47,849 nt of DNA from a virus. Below the pieces are notes generated by a model, which was not told the DNA's origin, did no database searches, and was given only the letters and a program-made list of their open reading frames with translations. How positions within the stretch are numbered: position 1 is the first letter of the stretch; each line of letters begins with the position of its first letter. The DNA lies in IMG/VR virus record IMGVR_UViG_3300018954_000043, positions 1 to 47,849 of that record, one strand, 5' to 3'. This document shows, piece after piece, positions 8,045 to 16,316 of the stretch. The position numbers and the translations under genes are program-made.

Positions 8045-8305
8045 TCACACGCTGACCTGTTCCGCGAACCCGCATAGCCCCGTCGCGTCGTCCTTCCACG
8101 TAAACCGGATGACCGAGCCGGCGTCCACGTTCAAACTCGCCGAGTCAACATGCCCCGCCGTGTCCGCCAGAAGGTCGGGCAGGAGTCTCACGATTGCGCC
8201 GGGGTCCGTAACGTCTCTGACCTCAACGACCGCCGAAGCCACGACGGCGAGCACGCCGCTCCCGTCGTCTATCACCACGTCGAATCCTGTGAATACGCTC
8301 GGCAT
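8045..8305 (-). CDS. Small tail-associated protein
   Basis: An 86-aa all-beta looking protein (FTGFDVVIDDGSGVLAVVAS, VEVRDVTDPGAIVRLL, IRFTWKDDATGLCGFAEQ). Located between the hub gene and the lectin-like gene with 4 bp to the hub stop, so probably a virion or assembly component. No family recognised with certainty. Confidence 0.55.
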   Translation of the reverse strand: MPSVFTGFDVVIDDGSGVLAVVASAVVEVRDVTDPGAIVRLLPDLLADTAGHVDSASLNVDAGSVIRFTWKDDATGLCGFAEQVSV

Positions 8306-8309
8306 AAGC

Positions 8310-10505
8310 TCACACCACGTTAGGGACCACCATCTGAGGCAGGTGGAAGAAAATTCGGTCGTTAGTGAATCCGAACCCCGTGGGCTCCACGGGCTCGGGC
8401 CTGCCCCCTCTCGGGCCTCCGGGGTTCGGGTGCTCCTCGGGTGGAGGTATAGGGGGCGGAACCTCCGCGTTCTCTAGTTCTTCGTAGTAATCAACCGAGT
8501 AGGCTTGGGCGGTTATCTCTACCTTCAAATCGCCCTTCCGCTTGATTGACTGCACGCGGAAATACTCGAACCCGAAGGGCTCGATAGTTGAGCTGACGAC
8601 CCGGATGACCTTGTAGCGATGCAGGGTAATCGCGTGCTTGAACCACGTCTGAAACTTGACCTGAAAGTTATTCTTGAGCCCGCCTTCATCGAACGGGCCG
8701 AGGTCCAGAAGCGTCCAACCGACCCTTACGGCCTCGCCGTAGTTGGTGACGCCGAGTAAGGTCTCCTTCTTCTCGACTACCCGCTGCGTGTGGTCTCCGA
8801 AGGCTCTACCGGCCCTCAACTGCGCGTCCACGTCCTCAATCGTTAAGTTCCGCTCGGCGTAGTTGGCCGACGAATCCTCGAACGTGACCACGTATCGGTT
8901 AGGGACTTCGGCGTCACTCTTCTGCGTGTAGGTCAGTGTTGATTTAAAGCTGCCGTCGTTTTGCTTTATCTTGACGATCTGCCGCGACGTGCCTTCCTCG
9001 CTGAAGGTCGGGACGTTCTCCAAATCCTCTTCTTTCCTCAGAGGCACCACCCGCATCTTTCCGGCCTGCTGGAATGGCAGCCCGAACCGGCCGGCTAGGC
9101 AGATGTCGCGGATTTGCTGCTGCGCGGTCCTCTCTGTCAGCTCCGCGTTGAACGTCGAGCGGATGGATGTAAAGAGTTCGTTCTGAGGCGTCGAGTAAGC
9201 GACAACCTCGTCGCACCACGCGGCGAGGTCTATAAAGTCTGAAACGTGAAACCGAGCATCATCTAAGCCGTGGCCCCAGCGCCGGTTTCGCAGGACTTCC
9301 ATCAGGCACCACGCGCGGTTCGTGGTGTAGTTGAGCGTGTACGTGTCTTCGTCCGAGTAGACGCGGATGTTGTTGAGGCCCAAGACGCGGCAGCTTCCAG
9401 ACAGATTGCCGGGGCCGAAGTTCGCCGGGTTGATCCAACCCCAGACGCCGAACCAATGGGCCGTGCCGCTGTAGTTGCTGACGTTCGGCGTAAATCCGGT
9501 TGGGGCTTGCCTGAGGTGCCCGAGGCGAGTATTTAAGTGCTGGAAGCCGACCGTCACGTCGTTGACGCGACAGTCCCACATCGCCGCTATCGGCCCCTCG
9601 CAGGCGGCGAACAGGGCGCGCACGAAGCCGCGGTCGGCGTTGTTGTTGTTGTACTGAGGGAGGTAGGCCAGTAGGTCTAAGTCGCGGAGCTTTCTATCGC
9701 CGAAGACGACGCGCAGGGGGCGAGATAGGTTGCTCTCGTTGCCCCTTGAGGTCGGGTAGAGCGTCCCGCCTTTGCTCTGCCGGTTGATGATCGTCTCGAT
9801 CACCGTGTCGAACGCGAGGAACTGCGGGGCGCGGGTCGCGCCCGGGGGCTCTAAGCGCGCAATACACACTCCCGTGGTGTGGCGGGGGCAGTCTGTGTAG
9901 GGCAGGCCCGTCACGGGGTCGAGGTTGCCGACCGAGCCGCCGAGGTGGCGGTTATAGGGGCAGTCGTTGTTTGCGATTGCCTCAAGAGAGTCGAGCTTGC
10001 CGCCGAATAGGGCCTGGCAGCCGCGGTAGAAGGCCCGGCGCGGTAAGGGCAGTTGAGCGGAGCGGAAACCCGCGGCGGCCTTCGCTTTGAAAGTTAAAGC
10101 GTCGGCACCCTCGGGGGGCTGCAAGTGGCCCCACCACGTCGGGTAAAGCCAATCAACTTGAGGGAAATAATAGAAAATTTCGACGCGAAGGCCGCTGCCG
10201 TGCAAAGCGTAAAGCGTCCGCATGTCGCCGTGCACGTCGGCGAAATTCAGGTCAACACGCTCGTCGCCGATGCCCGACGAGAAAGGCAGATCAAGGAACC
10301 GCTCGCCCTCGGGGAACTTCGCCACGACGTTTAACTCACGCGCCGCGAGGGTTTCATATCCCCCTTCGCGGTCGTAGTGGCTGGCCGCGTAGTAGACATC
10401 ACCCGTGGGCGCGGGCCACCTGACGCGCACAAGCTCGCAGACGCGCGGGGAGCGAAGCGCCATGAGGGCTTCCAGCTTCTCCGGGTCTATGTACTCAAGT
10501 GGCAT
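8310..10505 (-). CDS. Tail tip / baseplate hub protein with gpL-like four-Cys domain
   Basis: A 731-aa protein in the place of the lambda L-J genes. Residues 1-220 look like a minor tail protein L / DUF2163 type domain: C163, C182 (in NDCPYN), C206 (TDCPRH) and C214 have a spacing close to the four cysteines that hold a [4Fe-4S] cluster in lambda gpL. Residues about 230-690 resemble the central tail-tip (gpJ / gp27-like hub) protein with repeated beta modules. The C terminus is Pro/Gly-rich (EVPPPIPPPEEHPNPGG) and ends in FHLPQMVVPNVV. It would close the distal tube and carry fibres. The cluster itself is inferred. Confidence 0.8.
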   Translation of the reverse strand: MPLEYIDPEKLEALMALRSPRVCELVRVRWPAPTGDVYYAASHYDREGGYETLAARELNVVAKFPEGERFLDLPFSSGIGDERVDLNFADVHGDMRTLYALHGSGLRVEIFYYFPQVDWLYPTWWGHLQPPEGADALTFKAKAAAGFRSAQLPLPRRAFYRGCQALFGGKLDSLEAIANNDCPYNRHLGGSVGNLDPVTGLPYTDCPRHTTGVCIARLEPPGATRAPQFLAFDTVIETIINRQSKGGTLYPTSRGNESNLSRPLRVVFGDRKLRDLDLLAYLPQYNNNNADRGFVRALFAACEGPIAAMWDCRVNDVTVGFQHLNTRLGHLRQAPTGFTPNVSNYSGTAHWFGVWGWINPANFGPGNLSGSCRVLGLNNIRVYSDEDTYTLNYTTNRAWCLMEVLRNRRWGHGLDDARFHVSDFIDLAAWCDEVVAYSTPQNELFTSIRSTFNAELTERTAQQQIRDICLAGRFGLPFQQAGKMRVVPLRKEEDLENVPTFSEEGTSRQIVKIKQNDGSFKSTLTYTQKSDAEVPNRYVVTFEDSSANYAERNLTIEDVDAQLRAGRAFGDHTQRVVEKKETLLGVTNYGEAVRVGWTLLDLGPFDEGGLKNNFQVKFQTWFKHAITLHRYKVIRVVSSTIEPFGFEYFRVQSIKRKGDLKVEITAQAYSVDYYEELENAEVPPPIPPPEEHPNPGGPRGGRPEPVEPTGFGFTNDRIFFHLPQMVVPNVV

Positions 10506-10521
10506 GTGTTAAAATCTGCGC
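10506..10521 (+). promoter_or_regulatory. Divergent start module A with leaderless-type -10
   Basis: Sixteen bases, GTGTTAAAATCTGCGC, separate the hub start (minus, 10505) from the start of the plus-strand gene at 10522. TAAAAT at 10510-10515 is six bases before the plus-strand ATG, the geometry of a -10 box for a leaderless mRNA. The same arrangement is repeated at 11585-11600. Confidence 0.45.
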
Positions 10522-10728
10522 ATGTCGGCCAAAGTTCACAGGCGCACCGCCGAAGACTACGCACGCATCGCGGCAAGGTACGGAATGAACGCGCAACGGG
10601 TCGCACATCCGGCCCTCGCCGACCTGTTGAAATCAAAAGCCATGTATTTCGCCGCCATGAGCCTCGAAGCCCTCGCCTTTCGCGCTCTAACCAAGCAACA
10701 CCTCCGCAACGACCCCCGGCTGTCCTAA
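10522..10728 (+). CDS. Small plus-strand gene inside the tail operon (moron candidate)
   Basis: A 68-aa basic helical protein (TAEDYARIAARYGMNAQRV, LADLLKSKAMYFAAMSLEAL). It is the only plausible reading of a gap between two leftward tail genes; its TAA at 10726-10728 abuts the end of the leftward gene read in its second frame (TAG at 10725-10727). There is no Shine-Dalgarno, but a -10-like TAAAAT is placed for leaderless translation. Morons, small genes inserted in phage late operons with their own promoters, are expressed from prophages; that role is inferred. Confidence 0.45.
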   Translation: MSAKVHRRTAEDYARIAARYGMNAQRVAHPALADLLKSKAMYFAAMSLEALAFRALTKQHLRNDPRLS

Positions 10729-11130
10729 CCTTCGCTTTCGTCAAACTCGCCGAGGTCCACCCACGCATCTATCAGCCTGCCCATCGGCAAGTGTCGCGTG
10801 TACGGGTCCGCGTGCGCTTCGGCCGATTGAACCGCCCCGCCGAAAACGTGATTGTTGGGCGGGGTGTAAGCTCGGCGCGCCCACGGCTACCTTTCCGCGC
10901 ATGTTCCTCAGATAAGCGTTGAGCGCGGAGAACTCCGCATCCGTCATTGGCCGCTCGGCCGTGTGCCAAGTGGCAGCGTCGTCCCACTCGCCGGGATGCA
11001 CTTCGACGACGCGCAGCTTCTTAATGTCGAAGTCGGTCAACAGGACCGGCGCCGAACTACGTTCTCCGCGAAATCGGTAGTCATAGGCCGTGCGTATTGC
11101 CTCTTCTGGTGTTAGCCAACTTTCTGACAT
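10725..11130 (-). CDS. Tail protein read in two frames (+1 shift needed)
   Basis: Starts at ATG 11130 behind AAGGAG. The first frame is protein-like for about 87 residues (MSESWLTPEEAIRTAYDYRF ... ALNAYLRNMRGKVAVG) and then turns into unnatural Arg/Gly/Ala-rich sequence ending at 10741. In the +1 frame the reading continues naturally from about 10890 (PWARRAYTPPNNHVFGGAV ... LIDAWVDLGEFDESEG) and stops at 10725. Total length 406 bp is 3n+1. Either a single-base error or mutation, or a programmed +1 shift near 10876-10892. It lies between the minor tail protein and hub genes, the lambda K/I region, but no NlpC/P60 motif is seen; function unknown. Confidence 0.6.
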
Positions 11131-11140
11131 CGCTTCTCCT

Positions 11141-11584
11141 TCATTCGGCCGCCGCAAGTGCTAACGAGCCGTCTACGGGATCGAACTCGACGCCGGGCTC
11201 GCGGGCCTGTTCGATCTCAAGGGACGACGTATAGAAGGCGTCCAGGAGGGCGCGGTAGCTCAGGGACTTGTTTTTGAACTTGCCGAGGAAGTCTTTCTTT
11301 GTGCGGGTACACCGGAAGATGAACAGCCCCCGCCCTTCGGCCCGTCTCGCGTTGTAAAAATCCCAGATGTACGCCTCGGTTGATTGAGCGGCGAACTGCC
11401 CCTCTCTGCGGTGCGGATGGCGGTGCAAGTGCCCGTAAACAACGCGCCACGTTCGGAGTCCCGAAGGACTCCCGACGAGCGCGGCGTCGCCGTAGCCGTC
11501 GCCGTAATCAACCTCATAAACGTCGTGGCTGACCTCGACCTCGTGCTCCCGGACTTGAACGTACTTGAGTCTTTCGTATGGCAT
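11141..11584 (-). CDS. Distal minor tail protein, lambda gpM-like family
   Basis: A 147-aa protein. The segment EVDYGDGYGDAALVGSPSGL-RTWRVVY matches the pattern of the Phage_min_tail family (lambda gpM), in which an F/YGDGY motif is followed by W.V.Y. C-terminal half continues with FIFRCTRTKKDFLGKFKNKS. Follows the tape measure gene in transcription order, as in lambda (H-M-L-K-I-J). Acts at the tail tip as the first ring around the tape measure. Confidence 0.75.
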   Translation of the reverse strand: MPYERLKYVQVREHEVEVSHDVYEVDYGDGYGDAALVGSPSGLRTWRVVYGHLHRHPHRREGQFAAQSTEAYIWDFYNARRAEGRGLFIFRCTRTKKDFLGKFKNKSLSYRALLDAFYTSSLEIEQAREPGVEFDPVDGSLALAAAE

Positions 11585-11600
11585 CGGTTAAATTCCGCCC
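11585..11600 (+). promoter_or_regulatory. Divergent start module B with leaderless-type -10
   Basis: Sixteen bases, CGGTTAAATTCCGCCC, separate the minus-strand ATG (11584) from a plus-strand ATG (11601). TAAATT at 11589-11594 is six bases before that ATG. The spacer matches module A at 11 of 16 positions, and the flanking CAT...ATG spacing is identical. Confidence 0.45.
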
Positions 11601-11654
11601 ATGAAATACCTATCAGCCGGACGCTTGAGAACCGGGACGGAGCGGATGTTTTGA
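11601..11654 (+). CDS. 17-residue leader reading frame
   Basis: A short frame (MKYLSAGRLRTGTERMF) begins right after module B and ends with TGA at 11652-11654. It is in the same frame as the membrane protein gene that starts at 11667, four codons after the stop. It may be a leader peptide, or the 5' part of a longer gene broken by TGA. Confidence 0.3.
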   Translation: MKYLSAGRLRTGTERMF

Positions 11655-11666
11655 AATAGGGTCGCC

Positions 11667-11876
11667 ATGCTGCAACTAATCGGCTTCCTGCTCTGCTTCT
11701 ATCTTGTCTTTAAGGGCTACGAAATCCTTCAAATCGCCCTTGCCAGTAGTCGGGAAGACAAGAGCAAAATCGTAGCGTGGGGCGTCATGTGGTTTGTATG
11801 GAGCATCATCATTGCGGCCATCTTCGCCATGATGTTCTTCGCTGTCGGCGGCGTGGCTGACCATCCATCACGCTAA
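11667..11876 (+). CDS. Small two-TM membrane protein (moron candidate)
   Basis: A 69-aa protein with two hydrophobic segments, residues 2-26 (LQLIGFLLCFYLVFKGYEIL) and 36-61 (IVAWGVMWFVWSIIIAAIFA), separated by a short charged loop SSREDKSK. Encoded opposite to the tail genes in a 283-bp gap, overlapping the end of the tape measure gene by 9 bp. Weak ribosome site (TAGGGT). Could be a superinfection-exclusion or antiholin-type membrane protein expressed from the prophage; this is inference from position and topology. Confidence 0.6.
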   Translation: MLQLIGFLLCFYLVFKGYEILQIALASSREDKSKIVAWGVMWFVWSIIIAAIFAMMFFAVGGVADHPSR

Positions 11877-14800
11877 GGCCGGCTTCAGTTCTTTCTCTTG
11901 AATCCTGTTCGGGTCACTGTTGAAGGCGCGCACGCGCGCGTCGTTGAAGGCGTCGGCCGAGGTCATTCCGAGGATTGAATCGGCCGGCACGGCGTTGATA
12001 CGACTCACAGCCTGCGTGTTCTCGCGCAGCGCGTCTCGCGTCTCCCGCATCGTTGCCTCAACTCTGCGGAAGAAATTCTGCTCTCGGCTGTCCCGCGTGA
12101 ACCTGTCTTCTCGTGAAGTGTCGCGCTGCGGGTCAGAAGCCCCTCCGCTATTCGTCCCGCCCTGCGAGAAGGCGTCACCGGCAATCGCACGCCCCGCTAC
12201 GGCAGCCGCGCCGCCCACTAACCCATACAAAGCCGCGGCTTTCCATGCCTGCACTTTGGCGGCGCTATATAACAGGGCAGAGGGGATATTGCCGGCTGCG
12301 GCCGCGGCCGATGCCTTAGCTGCGTAGCCGAACCCTTCAGCCACTAAGAATGCTGCTTTGACAAGGGATTGAGCGGCGAAGCTTGCCAAAGTGGCCGCTG
12401 CCAACTTCCGCAGCGCATTCGAGCCGACCGTGCCGGTTAGTACCCACGCCTCTATCATGCCGCCCAAGCCCTGTACCACACCTTGAATCGCGCCCGTAAC
12501 CATTGTGGTCATGTTCCCGGCCGCATCCCCCATCTGGCGGAAGACTTCTACTGCTGTCGCGCCGAGGGCGGACAGTACAGAGCCCGTCTGGGTAAGCTCG
12601 TCCGTGAGGGTGTCGCCGAACAGGCTACGGGTCGAGAGGGGGTTTTGGAGTTCAAGTTCTCGATTGCGCTGGCGGTTAATCTCGTCAATCTCGGCCTGGC
12701 TTCTCTTTTCTTCGAGGTTCCTTAGCTCGTTGAAATGCTTCTGAATCTCAAAGGCTTTCTCTTCAAACGCAATGTTGTTGGCTATGGATTTTCGCCAGTA
12801 CAGCAACTCCGCGTGCTCGCGCTCGTTGATTGCCGTTATCGCTTCGTCTTTTGCGAGAGTGGCGCTGTCAACCTCGATTTGATACCGCTCTTTAATGACC
12901 TCGATCTCACGCCCAGAGATGTGCCGTATCCGACTGAGGGCAGCCATTCGGGCCGCGATTCGGGATGCCGTAAGGCTCACCTCTATCGGGACAAGTCGGC
13001 TGGCGCTCTCCCTTGTTCGCTCCGCGTCTTCCCTTAGGCCCTCTCTATAGCGCCTATTCCCCTCCTCCTGCGCGTTCGTCCTCTCCTGTTCGAGTTCGCT
13101 GATTTGTGCGGTAAGCTCAGAAACATCCTGCGCATATTGCTTTCTCGCTTTAACCTCTTCCTTCAGGGCGTCAATGCGACGGTCAATAGCCGAAAGGGTG
13201 ACGTTGGTTATTGCGAGTTCCGCCTCTGCGACGGGCTTGGCCCCCGTGCTCGCTTCATCCCGAAGGGCTGCTACACGGCCGGCGTCTTCCGCTGACAGCT
13301 TGCCCTCACCTAAGCGACTGCGGCGCAGGGCCGTTAGCCTCGTCTGCAACGCCGCCTCTTCTATCCGCCGCTTCGTCTCTTCTCTCTGCCTCGTGGCCTC
13401 CGCTTCGACCTTCGTCAAATCGCCGTGGAGCTTCGCGCGAAGCTCCACGTCCTGCCCGGCGGCGGCGAGTCTCCGCTTGATCTCGTCAATCTGAATCTGC
13501 GTGATGGACTGCTCAATAATCGCTATTCTTCGCGTGTGCGCTTCGCGCAAAGACTCATCCTTTGCAATAGCGGCTTCCAGCGTCTCGATTTCGGCGCGGG
13601 CGCGCGTGGCAGCGGCTTCGATGGCGTCTGCCTGCGCCTGATCCTCCATCTCCCGCATCCGTACCCGGTAATCGGCCCACGCTTTTAGTTCCTCATTCCT
13701 GAACCTGTCGGCGATGGCGCGCTCCTCAACGCGCAGGGCTTCAATGCGCGCCCTCCTGTTCGCCTCGGTCTCGCCCTCCTTAAGCTCGGCCTGCTCCTCT
13801 TCGGCCATCCTCGCCCGGATAACCGTCACTTCCGTTTCGGCCAGTCGCTTTGCGGCGGCTATCCGTTCCGCCGTGGCCGCGTGAAGCGATTTCTGCCGGA
13901 GCGCGACCTGCCGCTCGATTTCTGCGGTGGTGTTCTGCTCAATCTGCTTTTGGTAGTCGGCCGCAGCCTGCAAGGTATCGAGGTAGGCTTTTGTAGATGC
14001 TTCACGAATCTTCTGCTGGCGGCCAAGCTCAATCTCCTGCCCTTCGCTGTCGGCTCCCTGCGAAGCTCTATCCTTAGCGGCAGCGGCAAACGTGCTCCAT
14101 ACGCTACTGAAAGCGGGGTCGAGGGGGCTAACCCTCCTGAGCGTCTGCATTAGCCCGATGATGTTGCCTAATTCTTCGGAGAGGCCGGAGACGAACGAAC
14201 GGCCGAGGGTGTTGCGTAGAGCCTCATACTGAATTCCAAGCTCGCGTAAGTTGCGCTGGTATTCCTTCGCATTCTTCGCCGCCTCGGCGGTCATCAACAG
14301 GCCGGTCTCGCGCAGTTGCCTCTTGTAAGCCTCAAAGTCCGGGCCGATCTCGCGCAGGATGCCGCCCACTTTGCCGCTCTCATCCGAAAAGAGTTTTTGC
14401 AGGAGGGCCGCCTTTTGCGTCGGGTTGTGCAGGCGATTGTAGGCGTTGATGAACTGAATGAGGGCCGCGTCATTGTCTTTGCTCGCGGCCTTCGCATCAA
14501 TGCCGAGTTGCCGGAGCAGGTCGGAGACGTGGGGAAGGTTGCCGGCCGCCGCCTCACCTAACTGGCGGTTGAAGATGTTGATGCTCTCGCGTATCTCGGT
14601 GATTTCCCGGCCCGTCCGCCTCGCGGCCACGTCCAGGACCGACATATTCTCGGCGGATAGACCTAATGTGTCGGCGAGCTTCGCCACGGGCTCATCCGCT
14701 TTGGCCGCGGCGTCGCCCAGCTTGACCATTACGGCCCCGGCCACGACTGCGGCGGCGGCCGTGGCGATGAACGCCCCCAAGATGACCCCGGCGCCTTTAG

Positions 14801-15539
14801 CGGAAGCGCCCACCCCGGAGAGACCCTTACTTAATCCGGTCGTTGCCTTCTCGGCGGCCAGCATCCTCTCGCGGCCGAGTTCGAGTTGAACCGCAACATC
14901 CTTCCATCGCCGACCGAAGACCTCCTGCGCAAGAGCGGCGCGGTCGGTCGCGTTCTCGATTCGGTTATAGGCTTGGGCGAACTGCGCGAGGCCGGCGGCC
15001 GGGTTTGACGCGGCTAACTGCCGGTTGACCCGCAGGAAGTCGAGCGTCCGGCGTAAATCTGAATCCTGACGGTCTGCGGGTGAAGTAGTAAGTGCGCGGT
15101 TGGCCCGCCAGATGGCCCGCTCGAATATCTCGGCTGACTCTTTGCCGAACTTGAACGCCTTCGCCTGGTCGGTAACTGCCGCCGCGTGCTTGACCGCCCG
15201 CGCGGTCGCAAGGTGCGTCGCGGCGGCCGTGGCCGTCATTGCGGTGCCGAGCTGGTTGCCCGAGGCCGCCGCCCTCTTCTGCGCCTCCGTGACGGCGGCG
15301 ATTTCGGTCTCGGCGAAAGAGCGGAGCGCCTGGCGGGCGCTGTTGATGCCGAGGGCGCCCACGAAGCCGAGACGGCCGCGGACCGGCGCGCTCAGGATCG
15401 TTAAGGCGCGCTGCCCCGCCACCTCCATTGCGCGGACTTCTTTGACGTACTCCGCGCGGGTACGCCGCACCTCGCGGACGCTCTGGCTTCCGTCCGTATG
15501 CAGGCGGAACAAAAGCGAAATCGCCTCTCCGCTTCTCAT
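11868..15539 (-). CDS. Tape measure protein
   Basis: A 1223-aa protein. The N terminus has the typical TMP start (ISLLFRLHTDGSQSVREVRR); a hydrophobic Ala/Gly patch lies near 245-275 (GVILGAFIATAAAAVVAGAV); residues about 480-930 are long Glu/Lys/Arg/Ala coiled coil; a hydrophobic region near 1035-1150 (LRKLAATLASFAAQSLVKA) fits the segment involved in membrane penetration. By the usual rule of about 1.5 A of tail per residue the tail would be roughly 180 nm long. Preceded by the two-frame tail chaperones, with ATGA overlap at its start. Confidence 0.92.
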   Translation of the reverse strand: MRSGEAISLLFRLHTDGSQSVREVRRTRAEYVKEVRAMEVAGQRALTILSAPVRGRLGFVGALGINSARQALRSFAETEIAAVTEAQKRAAASGNQLGTAMTATAAATHLATARAVKHAAAVTDQAKAFKFGKESAEIFERAIWRANRALTTSPADRQDSDLRRTLDFLRVNRQLAASNPAAGLAQFAQAYNRIENATDRAALAQEVFGRRWKDVAVQLELGRERMLAAEKATTGLSKGLSGVGASAKGAGVILGAFIATAAAAVVAGAVMVKLGDAAAKADEPVAKLADTLGLSAENMSVLDVAARRTGREITEIRESINIFNRQLGEAAAGNLPHVSDLLRQLGIDAKAASKDNDAALIQFINAYNRLHNPTQKAALLQKLFSDESGKVGGILREIGPDFEAYKRQLRETGLLMTAEAAKNAKEYQRNLRELGIQYEALRNTLGRSFVSGLSEELGNIIGLMQTLRRVSPLDPAFSSVWSTFAAAAKDRASQGADSEGQEIELGRQQKIREASTKAYLDTLQAAADYQKQIEQNTTAEIERQVALRQKSLHAATAERIAAAKRLAETEVTVIRARMAEEEQAELKEGETEANRRARIEALRVEERAIADRFRNEELKAWADYRVRMREMEDQAQADAIEAAATRARAEIETLEAAIAKDESLREAHTRRIAIIEQSITQIQIDEIKRRLAAAGQDVELRAKLHGDLTKVEAEATRQREETKRRIEEAALQTRLTALRRSRLGEGKLSAEDAGRVAALRDEASTGAKPVAEAELAITNVTLSAIDRRIDALKEEVKARKQYAQDVSELTAQISELEQERTNAQEEGNRRYREGLREDAERTRESASRLVPIEVSLTASRIAARMAALSRIRHISGREIEVIKERYQIEVDSATLAKDEAITAINEREHAELLYWRKSIANNIAFEEKAFEIQKHFNELRNLEEKRSQAEIDEINRQRNRELELQNPLSTRSLFGDTLTDELTQTGSVLSALGATAVEVFRQMGDAAGNMTTMVTGAIQGVVQGLGGMIEAWVLTGTVGSNALRKLAAATLASFAAQSLVKAAFLVAEGFGYAAKASAAAAAGNIPSALLYSAAKVQAWKAAALYGLVGGAAAVAGRAIAGDAFSQGGTNSGGASDPQRDTSREDRFTRDSREQNFFRRVEATMRETRDALRENTQAVSRINAVPADSILGMTSADAFNDARVRAFNSDPNRIQEKELKPALA

Positions 15540-15748
15540 CTGCGCCCGGCCTCTTTCTTCAACCGCTCGGCGGCTGCCTTGTCCTCAATCGCGCACCGGA
15601 GGCGCGCGGCCACGTCGAAATCCCAGGCGATCACCTCGTCCAGAATCCCGAAATACTCACTTGCCGACTTTCCCGCGCTTTCCGCCACCCTTGCGAGAAC
15701 GAGCAGGCTGTTTTCCTCGCTCGTTACGAAAGGTGCGGACAGTTTCAA
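15536..15748 (-). CDS. Tail assembly chaperone, T part (second frame)
   Basis: Seventy residues in the +1 (equivalently -2) frame relative to the upstream chaperone gene, overlapping it by 92 bp and ending in an ATGA overlap with the tape measure gene. The sequence FGILDEVIAWDFDVAARLRC-AIEDKAAAERLKKE resembles the T domains of lambda-type GT proteins. The nearest start would be TTG 15748 with GAGGTG upstream, but the usual expression mode for this gene pair is a programmed frameshift within the overlap. Upstream of 15750 the frame is closed (TGA), so any shift must occur within the overlap. Confidence 0.65.
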   Translation of the reverse strand: MKLSAPFVTSEENSLLVLARVAESAGKSASEYFGILDEVIAWDFDVAARLRCAIEDKAAAERLKKEAGRR

Positions 15749-16295
15749 CTGTCACATCACCTCGCACAGTTTTTACCGGCACGTCGGGACACCCCTGCAA
15801 AATCCAGCCGAAGATGTAAGCGTGGTCACCGGGCGGAACTTCCGCCGCTGAAATCTCGTCGGCCAGAAGGGTGCGGACCACAGGCAAGCCCGTCTCCGCG
15901 TCCTTGTCGCCCGTGGGCACGCCGTCAATCCGCGCCCCGTAAGTGCGTTCAACGCCCTCGACGGTCAGCACGATTCGGGGTCGCACGATGGCCGCGTTCA
16001 CGGCATCACGAATGAAGACGAGCAGGCGGGCGCTGCGCTCCTCGCCGAGTTCTTCAAAAGCCGCCTCAATCTCGTCCGGGTCGCCCTTCGTCTCGCCGAA
16101 GACGCGCTGCACGTCCGCGGTCAAGGTCTGCGGCATCTTTCCCGACGATACCCAGACCTCTATCGGCGGGCGCGTAGCCATCACGACGGCGCCCGAAGGC
16201 AGGGGCAAGGGAACTGCGTTGGCCTCGCGCTGCTCCCTCGCCTTCTCGCGCCACTGTGTCGCCGTTGACGGCCCGCCGCTCATCTGTGCGCTCAT
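15657..16295 (-). CDS. Tail assembly chaperone, G-like
   Basis: A 212-aa protein between the tail tube and tape measure genes, the position of lambda G. N terminus has WREKAREQREANAVPLPLPS and PIEVWVSSGKMPQTL, a start seen in G-type chaperones of phages of high-GC hosts; C-terminal 30 residues turn into Lys/Arg/Gly-rich sequence (ARSRKGGGKRGKVGK), where the overlapping T frame takes over. It coats the tape measure protein during tail assembly. Confidence 0.7.
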   Translation of the reverse strand: MSAQMSGGPSTATQWREKAREQREANAVPLPLPSGAVVMATRPPIEVWVSSGKMPQTLTADVQRVFGETKGDPDEIEAAFEELGEERSARLLVFIRDAVNAAIVRPRIVLTVEGVERTYGARIDGVPTGDKDAETGLPVVRTLLADEISAAEVPPGDHAYIFGWILQGCPDVPVKTVRGDVTVETVRTFRNERGKQPARSRKGGGKRGKVGK

Positions 16296-16316
16296 AAATT
16301 CGTCCTTTTACCGAAC

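Noticed and set aside
15657-15680. GGGAAAG as -1 slippery site in the chaperone gene
   Set aside because: It is not in the correct zero-frame phase (codons GGG AAA), and the T frame is +1/-2 rather than -1.
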